DNA from: an uncultured Verrucomicrobiae bacterium
GTDB taxonomy: Bacteria > Verrucomicrobiota > Verrucomicrobiia > Limisphaerales > AAA164-E04
Direction: 5' to 3'
NCBI GenBank assembly: GCA_943788245.1
Contig: CALSPN010000025.1
Span: forward strand, 1-42,188
DNA: 42,188 bases
Of this stretch, positions 18,708-29,372 are shown one piece after another; position 1 is the first letter of the stretch, and every line of letters begins with the position of its first letter. A program made the translations under genes and the position numbers. The notes below the pieces were generated by a model that searched no databases, was not told where the DNA came from, and saw only the letters and a list, made by a program, of their open reading frames with translations.

Positions 18708-21087
18708 ATGAAGGATGCATCTCCAGGGTTTGTTCGTAAACAATTTTTGGTAAGAGGTAACCTGCATGGCAGCCGATTTGCTGCTGCCGTTTTTCTTTTG
18801 GTCAGGTCTTTGAATTTACGAGGATGGCTGCGACCGTTTTCGCATGGCTATGAGATCCAACTCGAAGGGGATGAAGGGACTCTGAAAGCTTTTGAAAATC
18901 AATTTCTTTCGAGATTTCAACAGGCTGACTACCGTTTTGAATTGGTCAGCATCAATCGAATCAATCCCAAAGGAGATATGTCTTTCAGACTTCGTGATGC
19001 TGAGAATAGACAATCCGGTGGTAGGTGGGTTTTGCCAGACAGGGGACAATGCTCCGAATGTGTTGCGGAAATGCTCAACCCAGATAATCGGAGGTTCTTT
19101 TACCCTTACACCTTTTGTGCCGACTGCGGTCCCAGATATTCGATTGCACGTAAAGGACTGCTCAGAAGAGGAGATACATCACTCGGTAAATACCCGCTTT
19201 GCGAGCAATGCTTGTCGGAAGTTGGTAATTCAAGAGACCGACGTTTTTTGCATTTGGTGAATACATGCCCTATTTGTGGTCCATCAGTTGAACTTTGGGA
19301 TCATTGTGGAGTTGTCAAAGGTCGTCAGCGTGATGCATTGATCCAATCTGCTGCAGTGATCGAAGAGGGGGGCGTATTGGCGGTCAAGGAAATCTCCGGT
19401 TTCTCTTTGGTAAGCCTGGCAACAGTCAACGAACCTGTCCGGCGCATACGCGCTTTGCTTGATTCAGCACACCAGCCGATTCCATGTATACTGCATTCCG
19501 TTGATGCGATAGATGCCTTTGTGTTAGCGGGCGTCAAGGAGCGCGATTGGTTGATGCAATCCAGTGCGCCGCTGCTGAGGATCAAAAAACGAAACAATGC
19601 ATCGAGTCTGTCAGGTCAGATCGCACCCTTCGGGTCGCACTTTGACATCGGTCTCCCTGGCTCGGGTATTCTCCACCTTCTGATGAACTTACTTCATCTT
19701 CCTCTTGCTGTTATTTCCGGAGTTGAGCGACGACTGCCCTATGCCTGCACCGAAGGGGAGGCATTGCAAGCATTCGATGGACATGTTGATTCCATGTTGG
19801 TATCGGATTTACCCATATTGAGAACGATGCCTGATAGTCTGGTTCAGCGATTAGGGGATCAAATGCAGGTTTTGCGTCATGGTAAAGGGATCGTTCCCTT
19901 GGAAGTTAAGACGGGTGAAAGTGAAAAGGAAGTCATTGCATTGGGTGGTAAGCACTTAACATCCTTGGGGCTGAGCGTTGAAGACCGCTCCTTTTTGCTC
20001 GGACCCATAGGGTCTTTGGGCCAGGGTAACAGTCTCGATTTCTTTTTTGACAACCTGAATGATTCCAAAGCCCTGTTCGACCATCGTCCGCAGCAGCTTC
20101 AGGCAGACATGGATCCTCAGGCATTGACAGCCCAATATGCTCTATCCACCGGAAACAAAAGTGCAGCAAATTGAACACGATCTTGCTCACGTCATGGTAG
20201 GTCTCCCATGCGATTTTGAAATATCGCATGTGATGGCGTTGTGTTTCGACGAGGGAATTGGGCGGGGTAAGCTGGACGAGTTAAGTGGGGGGGAATGTCT
20301 ATGGCTTGAAGGTAACGAATGGCAGCGCATCATTCAATTTGAATCCTTCTGCTTGCCTGGCGGAGATTCCTCAATCGATGACAATCGAGCTTGTTTATTC
20401 GGTATGCTCCACGAGACATTTGGGAAAAAGATGTGGGACGTATTGCCTTTGAAGTTAAGAGCTCAATTGAACCCTCAGGAAATTGAGCAATGGGATCAGG
20501 TTTTTGATCGCAAGCTTCAATGCCGGCAGACCCGCAGTGTCACTCAATGGTGGTTTGGTCTGGCCGCTTTGTTGCTGGGGACTCATCGTAATCGATATCA
20601 GGGACATACTTTTTCTGAGCTAGAGGCTGTGATGGATCGGGAATTGGATTTGAGGCGTGGGGTCAAGCCTTATCCACATCCCATCAATCAGGCAGGGGCA
20701 GCCAAACAAATGAGCATTTTGGCTTGGAAACCCATGCTTCAAGGAATTGTGACAGACATGCAGCAAGGCAGGCATGCGCAGTACATCCTGAGACGCGTCT
20801 TCTGCACCTTTTCACAATGGATACTCAAAATCGCCGCAACCCTTCATCCACAATGCATCATACTCAGTGGGTCAGCATTTGAAAATCGCATTTGGACCGA
20901 GCACCTGATGGGGACACTCACACAGCACGGATTCAGATCACAGCTGCCCGATCAAATCCCATTGAATGACAATGGTCTGGCCATTGGGCAGTTACGTGCC
21001 GCCTCACGAGGAATGAATGCACAACCTACAGCGATGCCTTCCATCACAGACGCATTGACAAAAATAAGCGAGCCATCGGTTTCGTAA
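18708..21087 (+). CDS. HypF-like carbamoyltransferase (one +1 frame break), no hydrogenase genes nearby
   Basis: HypF makes the carbamoyl group that becomes cyanide on [NiFe]-hydrogenase. The reconstructed 792-residue protein has the HypF order. First is an acylphosphatase-like start (about 10-95). Next are two zinc fingers with exact spacing C115-X2-C-X18-C-X2-C-X24-C-X2-C-X18-C-X2-C190, including FCADCGPRYSI. A YrdC/Sua5-like region follows (about 205-400), then a Kae1-like C-terminal half with EHDLAH (two metal histidines), CIILSGSAFENRIW and NDNGLAIGQL. Two overlapping frames meet at AAAA 20157-20160; removing one A joins YALSTGNK to VQQIEHDLAH, matching the family. The acylphosphatase site is eroded (RGNLHGSRF instead of RGXVQGVGFR; no Asn before the glycine loop), and YrdC lacks the usual KXR/KP motif. 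Whether it still serves hydrogenase maturation is doubtful. Confidence 0.8.
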
Positions 21088-21676
21088 ATGAAGCGAAACG
21101 GCTTGACCTCGTGACAACTCAAATGAGTCAAAACATCCGGCATTTTTCATAGCCGTCAGTCACGACGGTTGTTTCGGCATGGTAAAGAAAGTCCCCTCTT
21201 TTGATTATACCCTCTCGATGGCATGCATTGAAATCAGCTTATGGGAAGATCATAGAAGCGAGTCTTCCTGGGCAATATTTTCATTATGTTTGCGAGCAGT
21301 GGACCTATGATAGTCAGAACCACTAGAAGTAATCTGAGATATAGTCACCTTGCGCGGTATGATTCCTAGCGCCCAGCCATCAACAAAAGTAAATCACCTT
21401 TGGTGTCGCCTGTATATGTGAGAATGTTTCCTTCCACTGCATGGTGACTCGGGGTTATTGTCGATGAGTCACACACTGAACCGACTCACGGCACAGCTGG
21501 TTTATTTGAACAATGACTGCAACTACTGCTTCATCCATCGGAAGGTGCACTATTGTGCTTGGCGCTGATACCTGCAGCCCAATGGTAAATAGGTCCCGTT
21601 AAAAATGACTTTTTCAGTGTCGTGATTTTGTATTATTGAACAATATAGAGTAAGAAATCCAAGGCAACTTTGTGTG
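21088..21676. other. Long intergenic region with inverted repeats
   Basis: 589 bases without a credible gene. CCGTC/GACGG (21153-21157 and 21164-21168) is a short hairpin that may weakly terminate the HypF-like transcript. A 7-bp inverted repeat lies at 21444-21472. No tRNA fold, mobile element end or strong promoter was recognised. Confidence 0.4.
21444..21472. repeat. Inverted repeat GTGACTC / GAGTCAC
   Basis: Perfect 7-bp arms at 21444-21450 and 21466-21472 with a 15-base loop. No T run follows on either strand, so it is not a standard terminator. A regulatory site for the downstream DUF1549 gene is possible but unsupported. Confidence 0.35.
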
Positions 21677-24477
21677 ATGCAATGTTTTAAAAAGATCAAT
21701 ATGGCCAGCTTGTCGCAGTTGTTGATGGTTGGATTGATGTTCTGGACTCAGGCGCTCGCCGATAAAGTGGCAGCAAAAGATCAGTTCGTCACAGCTAAGG
21801 CAGAGCATTGGTGGGCATTTCGCCCACTGAGCGTTAATCCCCCTCCCGAGATGAATCAAGCAGGGCAGATAAGTCTTCACCCGATTGATCGATGGGTTTT
21901 CAGCCACCTGCATGAAAAGGGGCTTCAACCCAACCCGCAGGCAGATCATCGTGTGCTGCTGCGCCGAGCTTCATTTGACCTTCAAGGAATTCCTCCAAGT
22001 TATGAAAGTGTGCAGGGATTCATGGATGATGCCTCACCAGCGAAGTGGTCCAATATTGTATCAGGGCTGCTGGAGAGCGAGCGCTATGGTGAACGTTGGG
22101 GAAGATATTGGCTGGATCTGGCGCGTTACGCTGAAAGCTCTGGCTTCGAGCATGATTATGATCGCCCGAGTGCGTATCACTACCGTGATTTTGTGATAAA
22201 GTCCCTTAATGCAGACATGCCTTATGATCAATTTGTACGTTGGCAATTAGCTGGTGATGAGTATGAGCCGAACAACCCACTGGCCATGATGGCGACGGGA
22301 TTTCTGGGCGCCGGTGTGTTTCCTACACAAATTACAGCCAATGAAGTTGAGCGCGTTCGTTATGATGCCATGGACGATATGCTTTCTACAGCAGGCTCTG
22401 CTATGCTGGGGCTCACTGTCGGATGTGCGCGATGTCATGATCATAAAGCCGACCCCATCTCCAGTATGGAATATTATCGGCTCTTATCGACATTCACATC
22501 TACCGTGAGAAGTGAAATTGAAATCGACCTCGAACCTGAAAAATATCAGGAGGCCCTGCAGCAATTTGAAAAAGAACATGCTCCATATCTCGAAGCCTTA
22601 CAAAATTACGAAAAGAGAGTCATTCCTGTAAAATTTGAAAATTGGTTGAAGAAAGATTCTTTGGATGCCTTCCATCCTATTTGGGAACAAATTGATTTTC
22701 AAACGCTACATTCCAAAGCTGGGGCTTCATTCAGGAAATTGGAGGACGGCTCATACATAGTAGAGGGCAAAAGTGGTGATTCGGATGTCTACACTATGAC
22801 GACGACCCTCTCAAAAAAAGGAGTTCTAGCTTTGAGGGTCGAAGCATTGGCTGATTCGAGTCTCAAACAAAACGGGCCTGGACGAGCGGATAATGGTAAT
22901 TTCGGTCTCAGCAGGATTCGAGTATTTATTACCAGAAAAGGGGAAACAGAGAGTGAAGAGATTCCTTTGATCCGTCCACGTGCTACTTTTCAACAAAACG
23001 ACAAGAATCTCTCTGTGGCCGCAGCTCTTGATGAAAATCCAAATTCTGGATGGGCTGTGGATCCTCAATTCGGTGATAATCATGCAGCTGTTTTTGAGTT
23101 CAATGAACCTTTGACTCCTTTTGTTGGCGGTAAACTGGAATTGCACCTTGAGTTTTCCGTGAATAAGCGACACAGCATTGGACGTCCGCGAATCTCTCTT
23201 GCAAGCGATCGGAATGCCGGGCTTCGTGAGATAACGCTTCCATCCGAAGTCGCTACGTTGCTGCGTGGAATGAAGAAGTCATCAAGCGTGAAACGAGCTA
23301 TCATCCCGGAAGATCGGCACTTACTCATGGAGTGGTGGAAAAGCACTGATGTCGGGTGGCAAACTGTCCAAGGGAAACTTCAAGAACATTTGCTGCAAAA
23401 ACCTGAGCCAGACCGTACGAAAGTTCTGGTTTGTGCGGAAGGATTTCCTGCTGTTCGAATGCATTCTCAAGGCGCTGATTTTTTTGAAAAAACATACTTT
23501 CTCAAACGAGGGAGTACGAACTCCAAGGGCAAAGTGGTGAATCAAGGATTTATCAAAGCCTTGCACCCCGAAGGTGACAGTGGCAATCCATGGAAGCACG
23601 ACCCGCCTGAAGGAGTGAAGATACTCAGGCAAAAGACGGGCTCTGGCTGAATGGATGACTGACGTAGAAAACGGTGCGGGTCGTTTGCTTGCAAGAGTGA
23701 TTGTCAACAGACTTTGGCAACACCATTTTGGAACAGGGCTCGTTTCGACTCCAAATGATTTCGGAGGCTTCGGGAATCAACCGGCACATCCTGAGCTCCT
23801 TGATTGGCTTGCGGTCAAATTGATCGAAAATCAATGGCGTCTGAAACCTCATGCATCAACTCATCATGACCAGCGCGACCTATCAGCAAACGTCGCATCG
23901 ACCAACCAGAAACGCATCCGTTGAAGAGCAGGCAGGATTCGATCATGCCCCGTTTTTTTCCTGCCCATCGCAGATTAGAAGCCGAAGCGATTCGCGATTC
24001 CCTTTTGACCGTTTCCGGGCGACTGGACAAAAGCATGTTTGGCCAGGGATCGCTAGATCCAGCAAGTTTGAGGCGTAGTATTTACCTCACAGTCAAGAGA
24101 AGCAGGCTCATCTCAGCCATGCAGTCTTTTGATGCTCCCGAACCTCTTGTCAGTCAGGGTACACGGCCTACCACCACGGTGGCCCCGCAGGCTCTGCTTC
24201 TCATGAATAGTCCATTTGTGAGAAACTGGGCCAAAGCTTTTGCCGAACGCATACAGTAATGAAGCTGGTGACTACAATGATGCATTCCGTGGATAAAGCT
24301 TATGAAATAGCGCTTAATCGCAAGCCTGGCAGATTGGAGTTAGCTGAGGGTGCAGCATTCATTGCAGCCCAAGCAGAGAGACATCGCTCCTCCGGCTCAA
24401 AAAACTATGAGATGCTGGCGCTCACGGATTTTGCTCAAGTTGTCATGAATCTCAATGAATTCATTTATGTGGAATGA
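21677..24477 (+). CDS. Secreted DUF1549/DUF1553 (PSD1) protein, frame interrupted about five times
   Basis: Exported protein of the planctomycete/verrucomicrobial PSD1 family. The reconstructed length is 931 residues. A signal peptide (about 1-28) is followed by HWWAFRPL and DUF1549 (about 60-280: [45 protein letters not shown]) containing one haem-like motif, CARCH, in [17 protein letters not shown] 300-residue insert with a beta-rich, carbohydrate-module-like stretch (about 340-520) comes next. DUF1553 follows ([29 protein letters not shown], then [46 protein letters not shown] and [10 protein letters not shown]). Breaks lie near 23638-23644, 23847-23850, 23948-23951, 24257-24259 and 24287-24288; each is cured by dropping one base. 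It lacks the N-terminal PSCyt1 domain often present. Paired with DUF1501 downstream; biochemical role unknown. Confidence 0.85.
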
Positions 24478-24487
24478 CTTTCTCTCT

Positions 24488-25919
24488 ATGAACCGACGCG
24501 AAATGTTCAGGAAATCCGGAGCTGGTGCTGGGCTTCTTGGTCTGGCTGCCTTGCTTAAGGATGGAGGTTTGGATCGCGCCCTCCTTGATCGCTGATGGAC
24601 CAGATCCATTGGCTCCGCGAGTCCCTCAACTCCCGGTGAAGGCCAAATCGGTCATCTGGTTGTTTGTCAACGGTGGGCCAAGTCAGGTCGATACCTGGGA
24701 TTACAAGCCCGAACTCGCAAAACGTGATGGCATGGAATTGAACGGTTTTGACAACAATACTGGATTTTTCACCAACGCCGTGGGCCCCTTGATGAAATCC
24801 CCTTTTACCTGGAAACAGCATGGTCAAAGCGGGACATGGGTCAGTGAAATATTCCCTCATCTGGCAGAGCATACAGATAAAATGGCATTCGTTCATTCGT
24901 GCCACACTGAATCAAACAACCATAGCCCTGCCTTATTCATGATCAACACGGGTTCCACCCGGATGGGTTGGCCTTGTGTTGGATCATGGCTGACTTACGG
25001 TCTGGGGAGTGAAAGCCGTAATCTACCCTCATTTGTTGTAATGAGTGATCCACTCGATCGTGGCCTTCCCAAAGGACACGCGAGCAACTGGGGGGCTGGG
25101 TTCTTACCAAGCGTTCACCAAGGTACTTGGCTTCGTCCCTAAAGGGAATCCCATTGATAATTTAAACCCACCTCTGGAATTAAACTCCAGATAGCCAACG
25201 TGCACAGCTTGATTTGCTGGCAAAACTGAATCGTTCACAAAATGTGCGCTCGGCGGCTGAGGCAGAGCTGAATGCACGTATTGAAAGCTATGAGTTAGCC
25301 TTTCGCATGCAGTCGGCGGCACCTGAAGCTTTTAATGTCGAGAGTGAGCCCGACCATATCAAAAAACTTTATGGGCTTGAATCAAGACCATTGTAAGCAT
25401 TTTGCCGGTCAGTGCATGATGGCCCGCCGTATGGTTGAGCGCGGCGTAAGGTGCGTTCAAATTTATTCCGGCGGTATGGAGAATCAACGAAGTTGGGATG
25501 GTCACCAGGACATAGCGGGTAATCACCAAGGATTTGCCAGGGAAACCGATCAGCCCATAGCTGGTTTATTGTCGGACCTTGAACAGAGAGGGGTACTGGA
25601 TGAAACACTGGTTATTTGGGGCGGGGAATTTGGCAGGTTACCCATTTCTCAAAAAGGCAATAACCCGGGCCGAGATCATAATCCCCATGCTTTTACTTAT
25701 TGGTTTGCAGGTGGCGGTGTCAAAGGGGGCGTCCATCATGGCTCAACGGACGAAATTGGATTTAAGGCGGTTGATGATCGAGTGAGTGTTAATGATCTTC
25801 ATGCAACTATTTTGCGATTAATGGGTTTTGATCACGAGAAATTAACGTATTTCATGAATGGTCGCGATTTCAGGTTGACGGATGTAGCGGGGGAAGTCGT
25901 TCAGTCAATCATTGCATAA
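24488..25919 (+). CDS. TAT-exported DUF1501 protein, frame interrupted four times
   Basis: Sulfatase-fold-like DUF1501 family protein that almost always accompanies DUF1549/DUF1553 proteins in PVC bacteria (family knowledge). It starts 11 nt after that gene with MNRREMFRKSGAGAGLLGLA, a twin-arginine-type signal. The body contains VIWLFVNGGPSQVDTWDYKP, FVHSCHTESNNHSPALFMI, GWPCVGSWLTYGLGSE, NWGAGFLPSVHQGT, CMMARRMVERGVRCVQIYSG, WDGHQDIAGNHQ, LVIWGGEFGR, GNNPGRDHNPHAFTYWFAGG, and a normal end, NGRDFRLTDVAG. Breaks lie near 24579-24584, 25140-25143, 25191-25193 and 25391-25394. Removing one base at each gives 475 residues, the usual size. The family's reaction is not established; the fold suggests a metal-dependent hydrolase-like protein. 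Confidence 0.88.
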
Positions 25920-26016
25920 TGAAAATCCACTGCATCACGATCGTGATCAGTTAATTTTTTTCACTGGCTTGATTTGGGGAAGGCAGTTGGCCAGAATACT
26001 CAGTATTGTATGGCGG

Positions 26017-26847
26017 ATGCTACTAAAAATAGATCTCAACATCAGGGTTTGGCGCTTTCATCTTTCTGTGCTTTTTGGGATTTCTCTGCTTCTCATAGGA
26101 TTATGGGGATTTCCAAATATCTGGTACACACAAGTGGATCAAAGTCGGGAGCGATTCTGGTTTTCATCAAAGGGTGAGGTCGCTGGTTACGACTTCGTGG
26201 ATCATCCTATTGGGGACGCGATGGAACGCCGTCTCGTGGCTGATGAAACATTCAATGGCCAGTTTCTGGATGCCTCCGACAATGCCATCCTGGCTTTCAT
26301 AGCCAAACGCCACAGTGAATCAATCAACGAAATAGGCCTTTTTGTTCACACTCCTGATCGTTGCTGGACTGAGGGAGGCTGGAAGATCCAGCCTATCCAG
26401 CCAGACTACGTGGAGGTGGAGGTTCAAGGCGACAAGATAGGGTTTGAGCGCCGGCTGTTTATTGCAGGGTCGCGTTTTGAACTTGTTTATTTTACTGGCA
26501 TGGTCGGAGGGCAAACCTTGCCCTATCGATTGGATCACAATCTTTCGGTTGCCATGAAATACCAGTTCGAAAAAGAACGGGAGAACACGACCGGCACGTC
26601 AAATCGCATGCTTGATTCGAAGCTCTGGGGAAGGGTATGGGATAGCTTCAGGAGTAGACGCCCCTTGCTGGGGCCCAAGCAATTCATCCGGGTTTCTACC
26701 ACCGTTCAAGCCGGGCAATTGGAAAATGGGGATGACCGGCTGAAAGATTTTTTGGGTCAATGGCTTGTTCGTGACGATTACGTGCAAGAGATTGAAGCCT
26801 GGGAAAATGCGAAAGCGTCAGAACAGGGAGACCCTGGTGGCAAGTGA
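26017..26847 (+). CDS. EpsI-like exosortase-associated protein
   Basis: Membrane-anchored protein of about 277 residues. One N-terminal membrane helix (LSVLFGISLLLIGLWGF) is followed by a soluble domain with FVHTPDRCWTEGGWKI, the conserved His/Cys block of the EpsI (DUF3485-like) family found beside or fused to exosortases. A second landmark is RLFIAGSRFELVYFTGMVGG. The ATG at 26017 places the helix near the start. A TTG at 25912, overlapping the DUF1501 stop, would add 35 residues. The gene overlaps the exosortase start by 11 bases, so the two are coupled. The order EpsI-like then exosortase is reversed compared with the common arrangement. Role in sorting or exopolysaccharide export is inferred from the family. 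Confidence 0.7.
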   Translation: MLLKIDLNIRVWRFHLSVLFGISLLLIGLWGFPNIWYTQVDQSRERFWFSSKGEVAGYDFVDHPIGDAMERRLVADETFNGQFLDASDNAILAFIAKRHSESINEIGLFVHTPDRCWTEGGWKIQPIQPDYVEVEVQGDKIGFERRLFIAGSRFELVYFTGMVGGQTLPYRLDHNLSVAMKYQFEKERENTTGTSNRMLDSKLWGRVWDSFRSRRPLLGPKQFIRVSTTVQAGQLENGDDRLKDFLGQWLVRDDYVQEIEAWENAKASEQGDPGGK

Positions 26848-27775
26848 ATCCAAAGTTCCCATGCAGGCGCCTCCGGACTCATATTCGGAACGGTCTCTTT
26901 GCCTGCAATTGCTACCAAGCTTCATTGCGCTGGCCTGGCTGGCAGCCAAAGCATCCTGGTTCTGGAATCACCAGCCCGATCTTTCCTTTGGCTGGATCGT
27001 GATTTTCCTCTGCGCATTTCTATTCCGGGAATCCTGGCAGGTGCGACCTTCTGCTACCCTGAAAGTGGGCTGGCCATCCGTGTCATGCGGTGTCGCAGGC
27101 ATTGGGTTGCTTTTTACGTTTCAAATATATCAGGCGGCCTTTGGTTTGAAACCTGCCGCACTGGTCGGTTTAGCGCTGGCGGTCATGCTGGTTGTCACTG
27201 CCAATCTCCATTACGTCTTTGGCTGGAAGGGCATCATGAAATTTTTATTTCCATATGCTTTTATCCTCGTCGCCTTGCCCATGCCTTCCGTGGTTCACGG
27301 TTTCGTGGTCAATGGACTACAGCACCAGGTTGCTTTTGCCACAGTAGAGATTCTTGAAGTCATCGGGATACCTGCGGACTTGGCCGGAAGTGTGATTCAT
27401 CTTTCAAGCGGACCTGTGGGTGTGGACGAAGCGTGCAGTGGTATACGAAGCTTGCAAAGCACCGTCATGGCGACGTTGTTCATTGGTTTTCTGATGCTGA
27501 ATGGGCTTGGGGTGAGGATGTTCCTGTTTTTTGCTGGTATCGCTCTTGCCGTTTTCGGAAATCTGATGCGCGTGTTGTTTTTGAGTTATCAAGCACATCA
27601 TCATGGTATCGAGTCGGTCGATTCAAACCACGATGCCGCCGGGTGGTTCATTCTTCTGTTCACCATAGGTGGGGTTGCTTCGCTGTCTTGGCTATTAGGC
27701 AAATTCCAAACGGCCATGGAAGCTTCACTCGAGGCCAGATCACGTCAAGATCCTGAGGTTTTATTTGCTCATTAG
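26837..27775 (+). CDS. Exosortase (membrane transpeptidase-like)
   Basis: Polytopic inner-membrane cysteine enzyme that cleaves C-terminal sorting signals of PEP-CTERM-like exported proteins. From a GTG at 26837 with AGGGAG six bases upstream it has 312 residues and about eight hydrophobic segments. The catalytic residues stand in the expected order: Cys200 in VDEACSGIRSLQ, Arg245 in GNLMRVLFLS, His265 in NHDAAGWF. The start is inside the end of the EpsI-like gene. The 3' end overlaps the convergent ceramidase-like gene by 15 bases. No protein with a PEP-CTERM-type tail was seen in the window, so substrates are encoded elsewhere. The exosortase subclass could not be assigned. Confidence 0.88.
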   Translation: MASESKVPMQAPPDSYSERSLCLQLLPSFIALAWLAAKASWFWNHQPDLSFGWIVIFLCAFLFRESWQVRPSATLKVGWPSVSCGVAGIGLLFTFQIYQAAFGLKPAALVGLALAVMLVVTANLHYVFGWKGIMKFLFPYAFILVALPMPSVVHGFVVNGLQHQVAFATVEILEVIGIPADLAGSVIHLSSGPVGVDEACSGIRSLQSTVMATLFIGFLMLNGLGVRMFLFFAGIALAVFGNLMRVLFLSYQAHHHGIESVDSNHDAAGWFILLFTIGGVASLSWLLGKFQTAMEASLEARSRQDPEVLFAH

Positions 27776-29130
27776 GCGTTTAACTGCTTGTGATATTTGA
27801 TGTTCCACATCTTGGGACCATCGAGCGGGTTGGCCGTAATAGACCATGGCCCCCCCACCTTCATAGCCCCCTTCGTTCCAGACTCGTCTCGAAGGGAATA
27901 TAGGCCATGACATCATGCGAGTAACCTGCGATCCACAAGTCCCTGCCGTAGGTTTGCTTGAAGGTCAGCGCAAAGTCCACAACTACCTCACCGCCCATCG
28001 TGAGCCATTTGACCTGGTTCCCCAATCTCCAAAGGCCCATGGGGTAGGGATAACTCGTCGGCAATGGGTGGCCTTGATTCATATGATTCATCCATTTTTG
28101 TGCACGTGAGGCGGCATGCGGATTGTCAGACTGGGCTTCGGACTCAAGATCTTCTCTTGAAGGCATTGGGGCAAAGAGCAGCGGTATTTCCGCATAATCG
28201 GTTTTCAGGGTCGGGGATACCTCGTCCATGACCCCCTTGATTCCCTGAGTCACAGCCTGGGCAAGTTCCCCGCCATACTGTTCAGCAAGTGCGGCTGTGC
28301 GCCTTGGTAACGGATTGATATCTGCGCCACACCCGGCCCAGAACATGGCCTGAATTCCATCATATCGCGATTCAAGTTGTATTTGAGCGAAGCCCGGGTA
28401 ATCGCCCGACCATTGGTAATCACTCAAGACCGTTGCATGACATGCATAACCGAATACGAGTCCTTTCAACTGATGATCCATGTCCCTGATTTCGAGGATG
28501 GGTACCGAATAGTCCACTGGGCCTTTCAATTTTCCTGATGCTCGCCAGGCGAGAACGTGTGATTGAGGGTTCTCTCGCCTGTTAGTGGCAAAAGTGGCTT
28601 GAGATTGACCTGCTCGTAATCTGGATGCTTCCAAATTCGAAAATGCGGCATCTGCAAGTTCGACCAGTCGCTCCTTCAAGTGACGTGTATAGTTGAGCAA
28701 TTTTTGAGATTCATTTTCTTCAAGAATATACATCGTTCTCAAGTTTTCACCGACTACAGGTCCAGTATGGGTATGGGAGCAATTGATGAGGACGTCTTTG
28801 AATCCAAGTTGATGATTGACCGCTATCTCATGTCTGACGGGATCTGTGACATCCCTTGACACGCCCACCAGATCCAGCGTGACCAAGAGCGCTCTCTTCC
28901 CTTCTCGCATCCTCCAGTGCCAATGCCTTTGCCCAAAGATGGGTGCGCGTTCCTTCTGAAGCATGATCGCGTGCGGCATAGCCACTCATCCACATTGAAG
29001 AAGAAGGCGTGATGTCCTCACGACTGAAACCTGTTCTCCATGCTGCGACTGGTTCTGCAAAGACAGTCTCAATGGATTGCAGCAGGAGCGCAAATGAAAG
29101 CAATGCCGGCAATATATTCATGGGAATCAT
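27761..29130 (-). CDS. Neutral/alkaline ceramidase-like secreted hydrolase (two +1 frame breaks)
   Basis: Secreted zinc-amidase-family protein, reconstructed to 455 residues. The ATG at 29130 has AAGG upstream and a clear signal peptide (MNILPALLSFALLLQSIETVFA). The mature start AAWRTGFSREDITP and MSGYAARDHASEGTRTHLWA match the ceramidase N-terminal domain. Next come ALLVTLDLVGVSRDV, the metal-binding NCSHTHTGPVVGE, FGYACHATVLS, FWAGCGADINPLPRR and IAGYSHDVMAYIP. The middle frame stops at 27861, but deleting one A at 27892-27893 continues it through RVWNEGGYEGGGAMVYYGQ to a natural stop at 27761. A second break near 28903-28907 joins ALALEDA to EGKRALL. In PVC genomes this family is often annotated 'neutral/alkaline non-lysosomal ceramidase N-terminal domain'; true substrate is uncertain. 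Confidence 0.87.
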
Positions 29131-29290
29131 CGAATGACCTTACAAAGCAAGACAGCGATAGGGAAGAGCGTTTTCAGCGATCTGAGCTCAAGCACATCCT
29201 GCATGTTCCCAACGACGAAGAGTTCACAGAAAGCCGGAACACTCTTCTTGCCTCAAAAGTGAAAAATACATCTCCAAGGGAAGGGACGCA

Positions 29291-29334
29291 GCGCAACAAA
29301 CGTCTTCCTTCAGGCTTTGCGTTTGTTGTAGCGC
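29291..29334. repeat. Hairpin-forming inverted repeat upstream of the DegP-like gene
   Basis: CAACAAACG (29294-29302) and CGTTTGTTG (29320-29328) pair perfectly over 9 bp, and GCG/CGC outside extend the stem across a 3-base bulge. The loop is 17 bases. No T run follows. It lies between the divergent ceramidase-like and DegP-like promoter regions, so it may be an operator or a leader structure. Confidence 0.45.
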
Positions 29335-29345
29335 AGGATGCTCTG

Positions 29346-29372
29346 GGAACTCGAGCACCCAAATGGTTCAGA
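29346..29372 (+). promoter_or_regulatory. Possible ECF (sigmaE-like) promoter for the DegP-like gene
   Basis: GGAACTC (29346-29352), 15 bp, TCAGA (29368-29372) resembles the extracytoplasmic-function consensus GGAACTT-N15/16-TCTGA. Envelope stress control of DegP is known in other bacteria. The expected start gives a leader of about 100 nt. The sigma factor used by this organism is not known, so this is tentative. The rest of the 347-base gap (29131-29477) holds only the hairpin at 29291-29334. Confidence 0.4.

Noticed and set aside
18708..21087. HypF-like protein read as two natural genes (18708-20174 and 20137-21087)
   Set aside because: The junction reads perfectly through the family sequence after removing one A at 20157-20160, and the second ORF has no ribosome site at its ATG.
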